Shown here piece after piece: positions 8,158 through 16,439 of a stretch of 64,000 nt of DNA. Below the pieces are notes generated by a model, which searched no databases, was not told the origin of the DNA, and saw nothing but the letters and a program-made list of their open reading frames with translations. The stretch covers positions 19,786-83,785 of the forward strand of contig JAIEPW010000013.1 in the NCBI GenBank assembly GCA_019748195.1, written 5' to 3'. The translations under genes were made by a program, and so were the position numbers. Position 1 is the stretch's first letter. Each line of letters starts with the position of its first letter. This DNA is from Bryobacteraceae bacterium. GTDB lineage: Bacteria > Acidobacteriota > Terriglobia > Bryobacterales > Bryobacteraceae.

Positions 8158-10167
8158 ATGGAAAATATCGGCGCACTTTCCCTGCTGCTCGCCTTCTGTT
8201 TCTCCATCTATTCGGTGGCGGCCTCGCTGGTCGGCAAGTGGAAACGGAAACCGTTTCTGGTGCTGAGCGCGGAGCGCGCTGTCTATGCGATCTGGGCGCT
8301 GGTGTCGGTTGCTTCCGGCATCCTTGTCTACGCACTGTTGACCGGGGACTTCCGCCTGGCATACGTCGCGGCGCATTCGAACAAGGCGATGCCCAACGTG
8401 TACAAGTTTTCCGCGTGGTGGGGCGGACAGGAAGGCTCGCTGCTGTTCTGGAGCTTTCTGCTGGCCAGTTACGCCGCCATCGTGGTGTGGACCAATCGCA
8501 AGAAATTCCGCGACATGATGCCCTATGTGGTCAGCGTGCTGATGGTGACGCAGGCGTTCTTCCTGATGCTGATCACCTTCATCGTGCCGCCGTTCCAGGT
8601 TCTGGCGGTGGGCAAGGGGATCACCGACGTGGGCGACGGCAACGGACTGAATCCGCTGCTGCAGTATTGGACGATGGCCATCCATCCGCCGATGCTGTAT
8701 CTGGGTTACGTCGGATTCGTGGTGCCGTTCGCGTTCGCCTTCGCCTCGCTGGTGACCAGGCAGCCGGGCGAGGCATGGATTCATGAGACGCGCCGCTGGA
8801 CCATCATCACCTGGGCGTTCCAGTCGAGCGGCATCCTGCTGGGCGCGGGTTGGGCGTACGCGGTGCTGGGCTGGGGCGGCTACTGGGGTTGGGATCCGGT
8901 GGAAAACGCCTCCCTGCTGCCCTGGATCACCGCGACCGCTTTCCTGCACTCCGTGATGATGCAGGAGAAGAAGGGCATGATGAAGGTGTGGAACATGGTG
9001 CTGATCTCCTCCACCTTCTTCTTGTGCATCTTCGGCACCTTCCTGACCCGCTCCGGCGTATTGAGCTCGGTGCACGCGTTCGCCACCTCGCCGATCGGCA
9101 ACTACTTCGTCGCCTTCCTGGCAGCCGGCATCGCGCTGACGGTCTACCTGATTCTGGACCGCCTGGATTACCTGAAGAGTGAAGCTCATCTGGAAAGCGT
9201 TGTGTCGCGCGAAAGCGCCTTCCTGTTCAACAACCTGATCCTGCTGGCGAGCTGCTTCGCGGTGCTGTGGGGAACCATGTTCCCGCTGATCTCGGAAGCC
9301 GTGACGGGCGAGAAGATTTCCGTCGATGCCCCGTTCTTCAACCGCGTGAACGTGCCCATCGGGTTGTTCCTGTTGTTCCTGACGGGCGTGGGACCCCTGA
9401 TCGCCTGGCGGCGCAGTTCGGTGGAGTCGCTGAAGCGCGCGTTCCTGGCGCCGTCGATCGCCGGACTGGCGTTGATCGTGCTGCTGGCGGTGCTGGGCGT
9501 GCGGCATCCCTACGCGCTGATTTCCTTCGGCCTGTGTCTCTTCGTCACGGTCACGGTCGCCATGGAGTTCTGGAAGGGCGCGCGGCAGATCGCCGCGAAA
9601 TCGGGTCAGAACCTGGCCGCCGCGATGGTCGAGTTGACGCATCGCAACACCCGCCGCTACGGCGGCTACCTGGTGCACATGGGCATCGTGCTGATGTTCA
9701 TCGGCTTTACGGGCGCGGCGTTCAACAAAGACGCGACTCTGGAAGTCGCCCCCGGCCAGATGTTCCGGCTGGGAGCTTACGAAATGAAGGTGACTGACCT
9801 GATCAAGGGTCAAAACGACAACTACCAGTGGGCCTACAGCCATGTGGAGATCTTCCAGAACGGAAGTCAGATCGGCGTGCTGAAGCCGGAGCGGCGGATG
9901 TATCTTTCGCCGCCGCAGCCCACCTCCGAGGTCGCCATACGGCGCCGCTTGAACGAGGATCTGTACCTGAACTTCGCCAACGTCACCGAGGACGGCAAGG
10001 TGGTGCTGCAAGCGTATATCTTCCCGCTGGTGAGTTGGATCTGGATCGGATACTGGGTGCTGCTCATCGGCACTCTGATCTGCCTGGCGCCGTCGAAGCA
10101 GAAGCTGTCGTACGCGCGCACGCAGGTGGTGGGAATCACCAAGAAACATGCAACGGTGGAAAGTTAG
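8158..10167 (+). CDS. ccmF: Cytochrome c haem lyase subunit CcmF
   Basis: A 669-residue polytopic membrane protein of the haem-handling family. It shows the tryptophan-rich WWD-type region (WGGYWGWDPVENASLLPW, near residue 240) that lies over haem at the outer face of the membrane. Conserved histidines in surrounding loops (AIHPPMLYLGY; GTFLTRSGVLSSVHAF) are expected to ligate haem. CcmF with CcmH attaches haem to the CXXCH motifs of apocytochromes. Length and motifs match the family. It starts 24 bp after ccmE, and its last 20 bp overlap ccmH. Confidence 0.95.
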   Translation: MENIGALSLLLAFCFSIYSVAASLVGKWKRKPFLVLSAERAVYAIWALVSVASGILVYALLTGDFRLAYVAAHSNKAMPNVYKFSAWWGGQEGSLLFWSFLLASYAAIVVWTNRKKFRDMMPYVVSVLMVTQAFFLMLITFIVPPFQVLAVGKGITDVGDGNGLNPLLQYWTMAIHPPMLYLGYVGFVVPFAFAFASLVTRQPGEAWIHETRRWTIITWAFQSSGILLGAGWAYAVLGWGGYWGWDPVENASLLPWITATAFLHSVMMQEKKGMMKVWNMVLISSTFFLCIFGTFLTRSGVLSSVHAFATSPIGNYFVAFLAAGIALTVYLILDRLDYLKSEAHLESVVSRESAFLFNNLILLASCFAVLWGTMFPLISEAVTGEKISVDAPFFNRVNVPIGLFLLFLTGVGPLIAWRRSSVESLKRAFLAPSIAGLALIVLLAVLGVRHPYALISFGLCLFVTVTVAMEFWKGARQIAAKSGQNLAAAMVELTHRNTRRYGGYLVHMGIVLMFIGFTGAAFNKDATLEVAPGQMFRLGAYEMKVTDLIKGQNDNYQWAYSHVEIFQNGSQIGVLKPERRMYLSPPQPTSEVAIRRRLNEDLYLNFANVTEDGKVVLQAYIFPLVSWIWIGYWVLLIGTLICLAPSKQKLSYARTQVVGITKKHATVES

Positions 10168-10621
10168 CCTATTGCTGCTGGCCGTGACCGTGCTGAGCCT
10201 GGCTCAGAACGGCCAGCAGTTTGTCACGCCGGAGATCAAGCGCGTGGGCCAGAAGCTCGCGTGCCTGTGCCGGTCGTGCAAGAACACGGTGGCCGATTGC
10301 CCGATGCTGGAGTGCCACTACGCCAAGCCGGCCCGCGAAGTGATCGCGGCGAAGCAGGCGCAAGGCGTTTCCGATCAGGCGATCATAAACGAATTCACGA
10401 AGAAAGAGGGTCTGCAGGCGCTGGCGGTGCCGCCCGCCGAGGGCTTCAATGTCCTGGCGTGGGTGATGCCGTTCGCGGCCATCGGCGTAGGCCTGCTGGC
10501 GATCTGGTGGTTCATCCGGCGATTTTCGGCTCGCAAGGCAGTGCCCGCCAATGACATCGATCCGGCGCTTCTCGACCGCTATCACGACGAGATTGAAAAG
10601 GACCTGGCGAAGCTCGAATGA
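10148..10621 (+). CDS. ccmH: Cytochrome c maturation protein CcmH (apocytochrome thioreductase)
   Basis: The 157-residue protein has an N-terminal signal or membrane helix and a compact three-helix domain with Cys41-Arg-Ser-Cys44-Lys-Asn, equivalent to the CxxCQN motif of CcmH/CycL that reduces apocytochrome cysteines. Three extra cysteines (39, 51, 56) surround the motif, which is more than in the proteobacterial protein. A C-terminal membrane helix (about 105-127) is followed by a short charged cytoplasmic tail. It overlaps ccmF by 20 bp and the next gene by ATGA, so translation is probably coupled. Confidence 0.88.
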   Translation: MQRWKVSLLLLAVTVLSLAQNGQQFVTPEIKRVGQKLACLCRSCKNTVADCPMLECHYAKPAREVIAAKQAQGVSDQAIINEFTKKEGLQALAVPPAEGFNVLAWVMPFAAIGVGLLAIWWFIRRFSARKAVPANDIDPALLDRYHDEIEKDLAKLE

Positions 10622-11025
10622 CATTCGCCATCGCGGTCCTGCTGATTCTGGGCACACTACTCTACGTTCTCGGCATCCGAAGGAAAGATCTTCCGCCTCC
10701 GATCCCCATTTCGCCGACGCAGCATCTGGAGGAGCGGAAGGCCGCCATCTACGAGAACCTGCGCGATCTTCAATTCGAGTACCGGGTGGGCAAGCTGTCG
10801 GATGAGGATTACCAGCGGACCAAGGCGGGATTGCAGAAGGAACTCGCCGGGGTGCTCGGCGAGATCGACCGCATCCGGAAGGAGAAGCCGGAGGCGATCG
10901 CCGCCGCCGCTGCTGCTCCGGCGGTGGGCAAGCGCTTGCGCGGAAGCATCTGCCCGCACTGCGGCGCGGAATTCGACAAGATCATGAAGTTCTGCGGCGA
11001 ATGCGGAAAGGCGATCGAAGGATGA
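10618..11025 (+). CDS. CcmI-like membrane protein with C-terminal zinc ribbon
   Basis: A 135-residue protein with one N-terminal membrane helix (about 3-20). A helical segment (38-85) resembles the N-terminal part of CcmI, with ENLRDLQFEYRVGKLSDEDY as the key stretch. After an Ala-rich linker there is a zinc ribbon with C112-x2-C115 and C126-x2-C129. The topology places the ribbon and helices on the cytoplasmic side. It lacks the TPR domain by which CcmI holds apocytochrome. Its place between ccmH and ccmA suggests a role in the maturation complex, but this is inference from context. Confidence 0.7.
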   Translation: MTFAIAVLLILGTLLYVLGIRRKDLPPPIPISPTQHLEERKAAIYENLRDLQFEYRVGKLSDEDYQRTKAGLQKELAGVLGEIDRIRKEKPEAIAAAAAAPAVGKRLRGSICPHCGAEFDKIMKFCGECGKAIEG

Positions 11026-12029
11026 GGCGCCGCTGGCAGATCCTGTGCATCGCGACTCCGCTGTTCGCGGCAGTGGAAGGGACGGTGATCAACGCCACCA
11101 CCGGCCAGCAGCAGGCCAACGTGCTGGTCAGCCTGGTGCAACCGGGTGAAGGCGGCATGAAGCCCGTGGGCGCCGCGAAATCCGCGGCCGACGGCAGTTT
11201 CAAGGTGGAGAAAGACCCCAGCGGAATGGCCCTGCTGCAGGGCATCCATCAGGGTGTCATTTATACGCTGATGCTGCAGCCCGGCGCGCCCACCACGGGC
11301 CTGAAGCTTCAGGTCTACGACTCGGCCAAGAATCCCGACGCCGCGCGCCTGGGTCAACGCATGATCCTGGTGCAGCCGGGACCCGAAGGGTTGAACGTCA
11401 CCGAAACGCTGCTGTTCAACAACGCGACCAATACCACGTTCAGCGATCCGGCCAACGGATCGCTCCGGTTTTTCGTTCCGGCCGCCGCGGGCGGCAAGGT
11501 CAAGGTCAGCGTTTCCGGACCTGGCGGCGTCCCCATCGAACGCGAGGCCGAGAAGACGAGGCAGGCGAACGTTTACAAAGTGGATTATCCGTTGAAGCCC
11601 GGCGAGACGCGCTTCGATCTCGCCTACGATCTGCCCAGGACCAGTCCGCAGAAGCTGGAAGGCCGCCTGATGTATCCGTTGGCGCCCACGCGCCTGGTCG
11701 CGCCCCGCGGGGTCACGATCGCCGGGGAGGGCGTGGTCGCGCTGGGCGAGGAACCGCAAACCAAGGCCAGCATCTTCGACATCAAGAAACCGGATTTCGC
11801 GGTAACGATTGAAGGCGAAGGATCGCTGCGGGAGCCGGGAGGCGCCCCGAGCGAAACGGAGGAGAGCGGTCCGGGCATCCAGCAGATCCCGCCTCGCCTT
11901 TACGACCGCCTCTATTGGGTTCTGGGGCTGGCCGTCGCGATTCTCGGAATCGGCTTCGCCCTTTTGTACCGCTCGGGCGCGGGCAGCGAGGCGGCCGGGA
12001 CCGGCGCTGGAAAACAGCCGCGGGCATGA
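11022..12029 (+). CDS. Secreted, membrane-anchored carboxypeptidase-regulatory-like protein of the ccm operon, function unknown
   Basis: A 335-residue protein. The ATG at 11022 overlaps the upstream stop (ATGA) and gives an Arg-rich signal peptide. The mature part begins with a beta-sandwich like carboxypeptidase regulatory domains (EGTVINATTGQQQANVLVSL), continues as an all-beta region to about residue 280, and ends with a membrane helix (about 295-314) and a short basic tail. It is therefore expected in the periplasm, anchored at its C terminus. No standard Ccm component has this shape. Its ATGA overlaps on both sides show that it belongs to the operon and may be co-translated with ccmA. 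Function not known. Confidence 0.75.
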   Translation: MRRRWQILCIATPLFAAVEGTVINATTGQQQANVLVSLVQPGEGGMKPVGAAKSAADGSFKVEKDPSGMALLQGIHQGVIYTLMLQPGAPTTGLKLQVYDSAKNPDAARLGQRMILVQPGPEGLNVTETLLFNNATNTTFSDPANGSLRFFVPAAAGGKVKVSVSGPGGVPIEREAEKTRQANVYKVDYPLKPGETRFDLAYDLPRTSPQKLEGRLMYPLAPTRLVAPRGVTIAGEGVVALGEEPQTKASIFDIKKPDFAVTIEGEGSLREPGGAPSETEESGPGIQQIPPRLYDRLYWVLGLAVAILGIGFALLYRSGAGSEAAGTGAGKQPRA

Positions 12030-12730
12030 GCGCGAGCATTGCTGTCGAACACGTCTGGAAATACTTCGGTGATTTTCCGGCGCTGAAGGACGTCAGCCTC
12101 AGGATCGAGCCGGGCAGTTGCGTCGCGCTGCTGGGACGCAATGGGGCGGGGAAGACCACGCTGCTGCGCATCCTGGCCGGCCTTTCGCGGCCCTCCCAGG
12201 GCGCGGTGCGGGTGGACGGGCGCGATTCCCGGGAGGAAGCCACCCGGCGGCGCGTCGGCGTGCTGGGGCACGCCATCGGAATCTACGACGAACTCTCCGC
12301 GTTTGAGAATCTGCGGCTGTTCGGCGAGTTGTACGGTCTGGACCGTCCCAAGGACACGGCGCTGGAGTGGCTGGAACGGATCGGGCTGTCGGCGGTTCGC
12401 GACGGGCTGGCGCGGGAGTTCTCGCGCGGGATGCGGCAGCGGCTGGCCTTGGCGCGAGCCTTTCTGCATCAGCCGTCGGTGGTGCTGTTCGACGAGCCGT
12501 TCACGTCGCTCGACGACCGCGCGATCGCCGTGCTGCAACAGTTGCTGAGCGAGGCTCGGGCGCGCGGCGCCACCATCGTGATGTCCACGCACCAGATTCG
12601 CGAGGCCATGGAGCTCTCCTCCGATGTCGCGCTGATCAGCCGCGGCAAGCTGGCGCACGCCGGTCCGCGCACGGCGGAGATGCTGGCCGACCCCGGGTGG
12701 CTGTACCGCCAGTATGGAGACGGCCAGTGA
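12026..12730 (+). CDS. ccmA: Haem exporter ATP-binding subunit CcmA
   Basis: A 234-residue ABC-type ATPase with Walker A GRNGAGKTT, signature FSRGMRQRLALARA, Walker B VVLFDEPFTSLD and the switch His in MSTHQ. With CcmB and CcmC it forms the complex that uses ATP hydrolysis to release holo-CcmE. The start chosen is the ATG at 12026, which overlaps the stop of the previous gene; longer in-frame starts would run through that gene and add nonsense sequence. The assignment to CcmA rather than another ABC ATPase rests on the neighbouring ccmB and ccmC. Confidence 0.92.
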   Translation: MSASIAVEHVWKYFGDFPALKDVSLRIEPGSCVALLGRNGAGKTTLLRILAGLSRPSQGAVRVDGRDSREEATRRRVGVLGHAIGIYDELSAFENLRLFGELYGLDRPKDTALEWLERIGLSAVRDGLAREFSRGMRQRLALARAFLHQPSVVLFDEPFTSLDDRAIAVLQQLLSEARARGATIVMSTHQIREAMELSSDVALISRGKLAHAGPRTAEMLADPGWLYRQYGDGQ

Positions 12731-13407
12731 GATTCCTGCGCCAGAGCTGGAGCGTTGCCGCCAAGGACCTGCGCAGCGAGATCCGCACGAAGGAGGCATT
12801 GAACGCGTCGCTCTCGTTTTCACTGGTGATCCTGCTGCTGTTCAGCTTCGCCTTCGATCCGGCGGCGGAGCAGATCCGCGATTTTTCGGGCGGCCTGCTG
12901 TGGATGGTGTTTGCGTTCGCCGCCGCGCTGATCCTGAATCGCAGTTTCGCGCGGGAGCTGGAGAACGATTGCCTGGACATGCTGCTGGCGTCGCCGGTTC
13001 CGCCGGCGGCGCTGTTTCTGGGCAAGGTATCGGCGAATTTCGTGCTGCTGATGGCGGTGGAGCTGATCGCGCTGCCGGTGTTCGGCATTTTCTACAACGT
13101 GAACTGGGGCATGCAAGCCGCGTCGCTGGTGCTGGTGACCGCGCTAGGCACCTGGGCGCTGGCGGTGATCGGCACCATGTTCAGCGCGCTGACGGTCAAT
13201 TTGCGCCTGCGGGAGCTGATGCTGCCGGTGCTGGTGTATCCAATGATGATCCCGGCGTTGATGGCGTCCATTCAGTTGACCACGGATCTGATCGCCGGGC
13301 AGCCGCTCGCGGGCGACAGTTTCCTGTGGCTGCGCGTGCTGGTGGCCTTCAACGTGATCTTCACCGCGTTGAGCGTTGTTTTCGTGGATACTGTGTTGTT
13401 GGGGTGA
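12727..13407 (+). CDS. ccmB: Haem exporter membrane subunit CcmB
   Basis: A 226-residue membrane protein with six predicted helices. It shows the CcmB landmarks RQSWSVAAKDLRSEIRTKE near the N terminus, RSFARELENDCLDMLLASP in the first cytoplasmic loop, and LRLRELMLPVLVYPM. The GTG start at 12727 overlaps the ccmA stop (GTGA). CcmB pairs with CcmA as the membrane part of the ABC complex at the start of haem delivery. Confidence 0.93.
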   Translation: MRFLRQSWSVAAKDLRSEIRTKEALNASLSFSLVILLLFSFAFDPAAEQIRDFSGGLLWMVFAFAAALILNRSFARELENDCLDMLLASPVPPAALFLGKVSANFVLLMAVELIALPVFGIFYNVNWGMQAASLVLVTALGTWALAVIGTMFSALTVNLRLRELMLPVLVYPMMIPALMASIQLTTDLIAGQPLAGDSFLWLRVLVAFNVIFTALSVVFVDTVLLG

Positions 13408-13413
13408 TTTCCG

Positions 13414-14097
13414 ATGCGAGAAAAAATTCTGTACGCCCTGGCCGCGATCGCGGCGGCCTTGCTGGTTTACAACATGAACCAGATCTTCCTGGTGCTGCCC
13501 GACGAGAAGGATCAGGGCGCGATTTACCGCATTATCTTTATTCATGTCCCGGTGGCGTTCATCTCGCTGCTGGGTCCGTTCGCCGCGTGCGTCTTCAGCC
13601 TGATGTACCTTTCGGGGAAGAGACTGCAGTGGGATCGCGCCGCCTCGTCGATGATCGAAGTTAGCTGGGTGTTCGCCACCGTGAACCTGGCCACCGGGAT
13701 GATCTGGGCGCGGATCATCTGGGGCATCTGGTGGACCTGGGATCCGCGGCTGACCTCGATGTTCACGCTGTGGCTGCTGTTCGGCGGTTACCTGATGATG
13801 CGCGCGAGCATTCAGGACACGAATCAACGCGCCCGGCTTTCAGCGGTGCTGAACATCTTCGCCGCGGTGAACGTGGTGATCGTCTATAAGTCCATCGAGT
13901 GGTGGCGAACCCAGCATCCCGGTCCGGTACTGACCGTTCGCGACGGCGGCGGAATGGCGCCGGGGATGGAACAGGCGCTTTGGCTGAACTTCCTGGCGTT
14001 TGCGCTGCTCGCCGCGGTGATCGTACTGGTGCGGATGCGCCAGCAGAGCGTGGAGCAGGAAATCGAAGCGATGCGCCGCTACGCGCACGCATTGTAA
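13414..14097 (+). CDS. ccmC: Haem-handling protein CcmC
   Basis: A 227-residue six-helix membrane protein with the CcmC tryptophan-rich motif (WGIWWTWDPRLTS) and two conserved haem-ligand histidines, in the IFIHVPVAF loop and in the SIEWWRTQHPGP loop. CcmC presents haem to CcmE. It starts 6 bp after ccmB. A Pro/Gly-containing periplasmic loop (VRDGGGMAPGMEQAL) follows the second His. Confidence 0.95.
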   Translation: MREKILYALAAIAAALLVYNMNQIFLVLPDEKDQGAIYRIIFIHVPVAFISLLGPFAACVFSLMYLSGKRLQWDRAASSMIEVSWVFATVNLATGMIWARIIWGIWWTWDPRLTSMFTLWLLFGGYLMMRASIQDTNQRARLSAVLNIFAAVNVVIVYKSIEWWRTQHPGPVLTVRDGGGMAPGMEQALWLNFLAFALLAAVIVLVRMRQQSVEQEIEAMRRYAHAL

Positions 14098-14109
14098 CAA
14101 AGGGCCCCA

Positions 14110-14268
14110 ATGGACGAACGCAATTTTCTCTACATGTTCTACGGCTTCGCCGTGGCCTGGCTGATCGTGATCGCTTACGTGGTCTTTATCGCCACGCGCG
14201 AGAAGAAACTTCGTGAGGAAATCGATCGCGTGAAGGCGATGATCGCCGACCGGGAACGCAAGAGTTGA
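14110..14268 (+). CDS. ccmD: Small membrane protein CcmD
   Basis: A 52-residue protein starting at the ATG 12 bp after ccmC. It has one membrane helix (about 6-27, FYGFAVAWLIVIAYVVFI) followed by a basic amphipathic tail rich in Lys/Arg and Glu. Size, topology and position after ccmC match CcmD, which holds CcmE to CcmABC. It is the last gene of the operon; the next gene is convergent with its stop 2 bp away. Confidence 0.85.
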   Translation: MDERNFLYMFYGFAVAWLIVIAYVVFIATREKKLREEIDRVKAMIADRERKS

Positions 14269-14269
14269 A

Positions 14270-14938
14270 CTATTCCCTGTAGTCGAACGTACCCACGAAG
14301 GAGCTGCGCTTGCCGGGGTAGCTCCAGGTGGTCCCCAGTCCCTTGCCCTGGAAGCTGAGGGCCTCCGTGAACGCGGGCATGGCGTGATCCATCCTGGTCA
14401 GGGGGTCGTAGTAGGTGCTCTCGTTGTGGCAGATCTGATCGCCTTCCGTCAGCGGCCGGGTGGCCACCTTCGCCAGTTCTCCGGCTTCGAACACGGCGAA
14501 GCGGGAGTGTACATTGGCGGACTCGAATTTCATGGGCGCGGTTTCGGTGCGCACGATTCCCGAAAGCAGTGCCCCGCCCATCTTCTCGGCGAACGCCCGC
14601 AGCGCGAGCCTCTGGCTCACATCGGCCTTTTCATCCAGGATCAGGACGCTACGAACGGCGCCCGGATCCACGCCCAGGGTCGACTGGGCGCGCAGCACCG
14701 CGGCAACCTTCAGCCCATCCAGCTTCACGCCGTTCCACGCGCCCTTCTCGATGCTCCAGCCCATCACGGCGAGATCGCCGGTGTGGTTCATCTCGGAATT
14801 GGCGAAGCAGGGTCCGGTATAAATATCCGCGGTTCGGGCTTCAATGTACTCGCCGCGCACCTGGTTCGAGGGAAGACGGTTGGCGAAGGCACACGCGGCC
14901 AAGCTGAAGGTAAGCGCAATCCGGCAGGTCGTGCTCAT
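14270..14938 (-). CDS. Secreted DUF1326 domain protein
   Basis: A 222-residue protein with an N-terminal signal sequence (first 20 residues). The domain resembles DUF1326: an early EYIEARTADIYTGPC segment, an LAVMGWSIEKGAWNGVKLDGL core, and a later basic-aromatic region. The start at 14938 is chosen because the signal peptide begins there; the frame is open further upstream but would overlap two plus-strand genes. The role of DUF1326 is not known. Confidence 0.7.
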   Translation of the reverse strand: MSTTCRIALTFSLAACAFANRLPSNQVRGEYIEARTADIYTGPCFANSEMNHTGDLAVMGWSIEKGAWNGVKLDGLKVAAVLRAQSTLGVDPGAVRSVLILDEKADVSQRLALRAFAEKMGGALLSGIVRTETAPMKFESANVHSRFAVFEAGELAKVATRPLTEGDQICHNESTYYDPLTRMDHAMPAFTEALSFQGKGLGTTWSYPGKRSSFVGTFDYRE

Positions 14939-15001
14939 ACCCAATACGCTACCATAGGCGTTTCCCGCGGGCGCCAGCAGCCCGAGGGTTCGGAGGAACC
15001 G

Positions 15002-15307
15002 ATGGACGACAACAACGACTGGATGATGCGCATCGAGGGCGCGATGAACGCCAATTTCCTGCAGGAGGATGGCGCCAGCATCCCCGGGACGGAATGGGCC
15101 GTGGGGCTGAAGAACGGCGATGACCTGTTCAAGGTGATGGTCCGCACCTATCTGGCGGACGACGTCCGGTCTGAGGTTGCCGAAAACGTTGAGTATCAGG
15201 GGCAGACCGTGCTCGGCTATGTGTGGGATATGCTGCAGGCGGGTTGGACTCCGGATCAGGAATTGTCGCCGATCGTCATCGGCAACCCGCGCGAAGCGGA
15301 GGAGTGA
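15002..15307 (+). CDS. Small acidic protein of unknown function
   Basis: A 101-residue acidic cytosolic protein with no signal peptide or membrane segment. The ATG at 15002 is preceded by a strong ribosome binding site, GGAGGA (14992-14997), 4 bp upstream. The sequence is rich in Asp, Glu and Trp (MDDNNDW, GYVWDMLQAGW). I do not recognise the family. It lies between the divergent DUF1326 gene and the epoxide-hydrolase-like gene, about 40 bp from the latter. Confidence 0.7.
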   Translation: MDDNNDWMMRIEGAMNANFLQEDGASIPGTEWAVGLKNGDDLFKVMVRTYLADDVRSEVAENVEYQGQTVLGYVWDMLQAGWTPDQELSPIVIGNPREAEE

Positions 15308-15347
15308 TCGCCGCCATTTCGCGGTCTGAGGTAACGTGGATAGCGGT

Positions 15348-16391
15348 ATGCTCAAATCCGCCGCGCTTCTTCTGACCCTCGGGGTGTCCATGCTCGCGCA
15401 GACCTCCAGCAGCCCGATCCGCCATCGCACGGTGGCGGTGAACGGGATCAACATGCACATCGCCGAGCAGGGCGAAGGACCCCTGGTGCTGATGGTGCAC
15501 GGATTCCCCGAACTCTGGTATAGCTGGCGGCACATCATCCCGGCGGTTGCGGGCGCGGGATACAAAGCGGTGGCGCCCGATATGCGCGGGTACGGGCAAA
15601 CGGACGCGCCCAAGGAAATCGAAGCCTACACGATGAACCACCACGTCGCGGACCTGGTCGCGCTGGTGAAGCTGCTGGGATACGAGCAGGCGGTGATCAT
15701 GGGCCACGACTGGGGCGCTTCCGCCGCGTCCACAGCCGCGGCCATGCGACCCGATGTGTTCCGCGCGCTGGTGCTGTTGAGCGTCCCGTACGGCGCGCGG
15801 GGCGAAGGAGGATTGAAGCCCACCGAAGGCATGCAGCGCCGCGTGCCCGCCGGACAACAGTTCTATCAGTATTATTTCCAGGCGCCGGGCGTGGCCGAAA
15901 AGGAGCTGGAAGCGGACGTCCGCAAGTCGCTTCGAATGCTTTACTACTCCACTTCGGGCAGTATCCCGAAGGAGCATCGGTGGCGATATGTCTTCGGCAA
16001 GAATGAAAAGGCGTTGGACGGCTGCGTCGATCCCGGCGACAAGCTTCCTTCCTGGCTCAAGCCGGAGGACCTGGATTACTTCGCCAAGGAATTCAGCCGC
16101 ACCGGATTTCGCGGAGGCTTGAACTGGTATCGCGCCCAGGACGCCTGGTGGGCGATGTCGGCGTTTCTGATGGGCCGCAAGCTGTCGCAGCCCACGTTGT
16201 ACATCGGCGGCGAGGATGACGCGGTGGTGGAGTTTGCGCGCGCCGGCGTCGACCGGCTGGAACAGAGCGTACCGAATCTCTGGCGGAAGGTGCTGTTGAA
16301 AGGCGTCGGGCATTGGACCGAGCAGGAAGCGCCGGAAGACGTGAAGCGCCACGTGCTCGAGTTCCTGCGGCACATCGACGCGAAGAAGTAG
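15348..16391 (+). CDS. Secreted epoxide-hydrolase-like alpha/beta hydrolase
   Basis: The 347-residue protein has a signal peptide (first 18 residues, ending SMLAQ) and the motifs of the soluble epoxide hydrolase group: HGFPE (51-55) for the oxyanion hole, G-H-D-W-G with the nucleophile Asp121, cap-domain tyrosines, and a late GVGHW motif for the catalytic His. The Asp nucleophile points to epoxide hydrolase or haloalkane dehalogenase chemistry; HGFPE favours epoxides. A GTG at 15336 is also in frame, but the ATG at 15348 gives the cleaner signal peptide. Confidence 0.82.
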   Translation: MLKSAALLLTLGVSMLAQTSSSPIRHRTVAVNGINMHIAEQGEGPLVLMVHGFPELWYSWRHIIPAVAGAGYKAVAPDMRGYGQTDAPKEIEAYTMNHHVADLVALVKLLGYEQAVIMGHDWGASAASTAAAMRPDVFRALVLLSVPYGARGEGGLKPTEGMQRRVPAGQQFYQYYFQAPGVAEKELEADVRKSLRMLYYSTSGSIPKEHRWRYVFGKNEKALDGCVDPGDKLPSWLKPEDLDYFAKEFSRTGFRGGLNWYRAQDAWWAMSAFLMGRKLSQPTLYIGGEDDAVVEFARAGVDRLEQSVPNLWRKVLLKGVGHWTEQEAPEDVKRHVLEFLRHIDAKK

Positions 16392-16439
16392 ACTGGTCCT
16401 TTCGAACGTTTCGGACCTTTCTCTCGTCTCAAGACTCTG

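Noticed and set aside
7729..10149. Open frame of about 800 codons on the minus strand
   Set aside because: It lies opposite ccmE and ccmF, which are certain; the translation is rich in Arg, Gln and His without any domain, as expected for a shadow in high-GC DNA.
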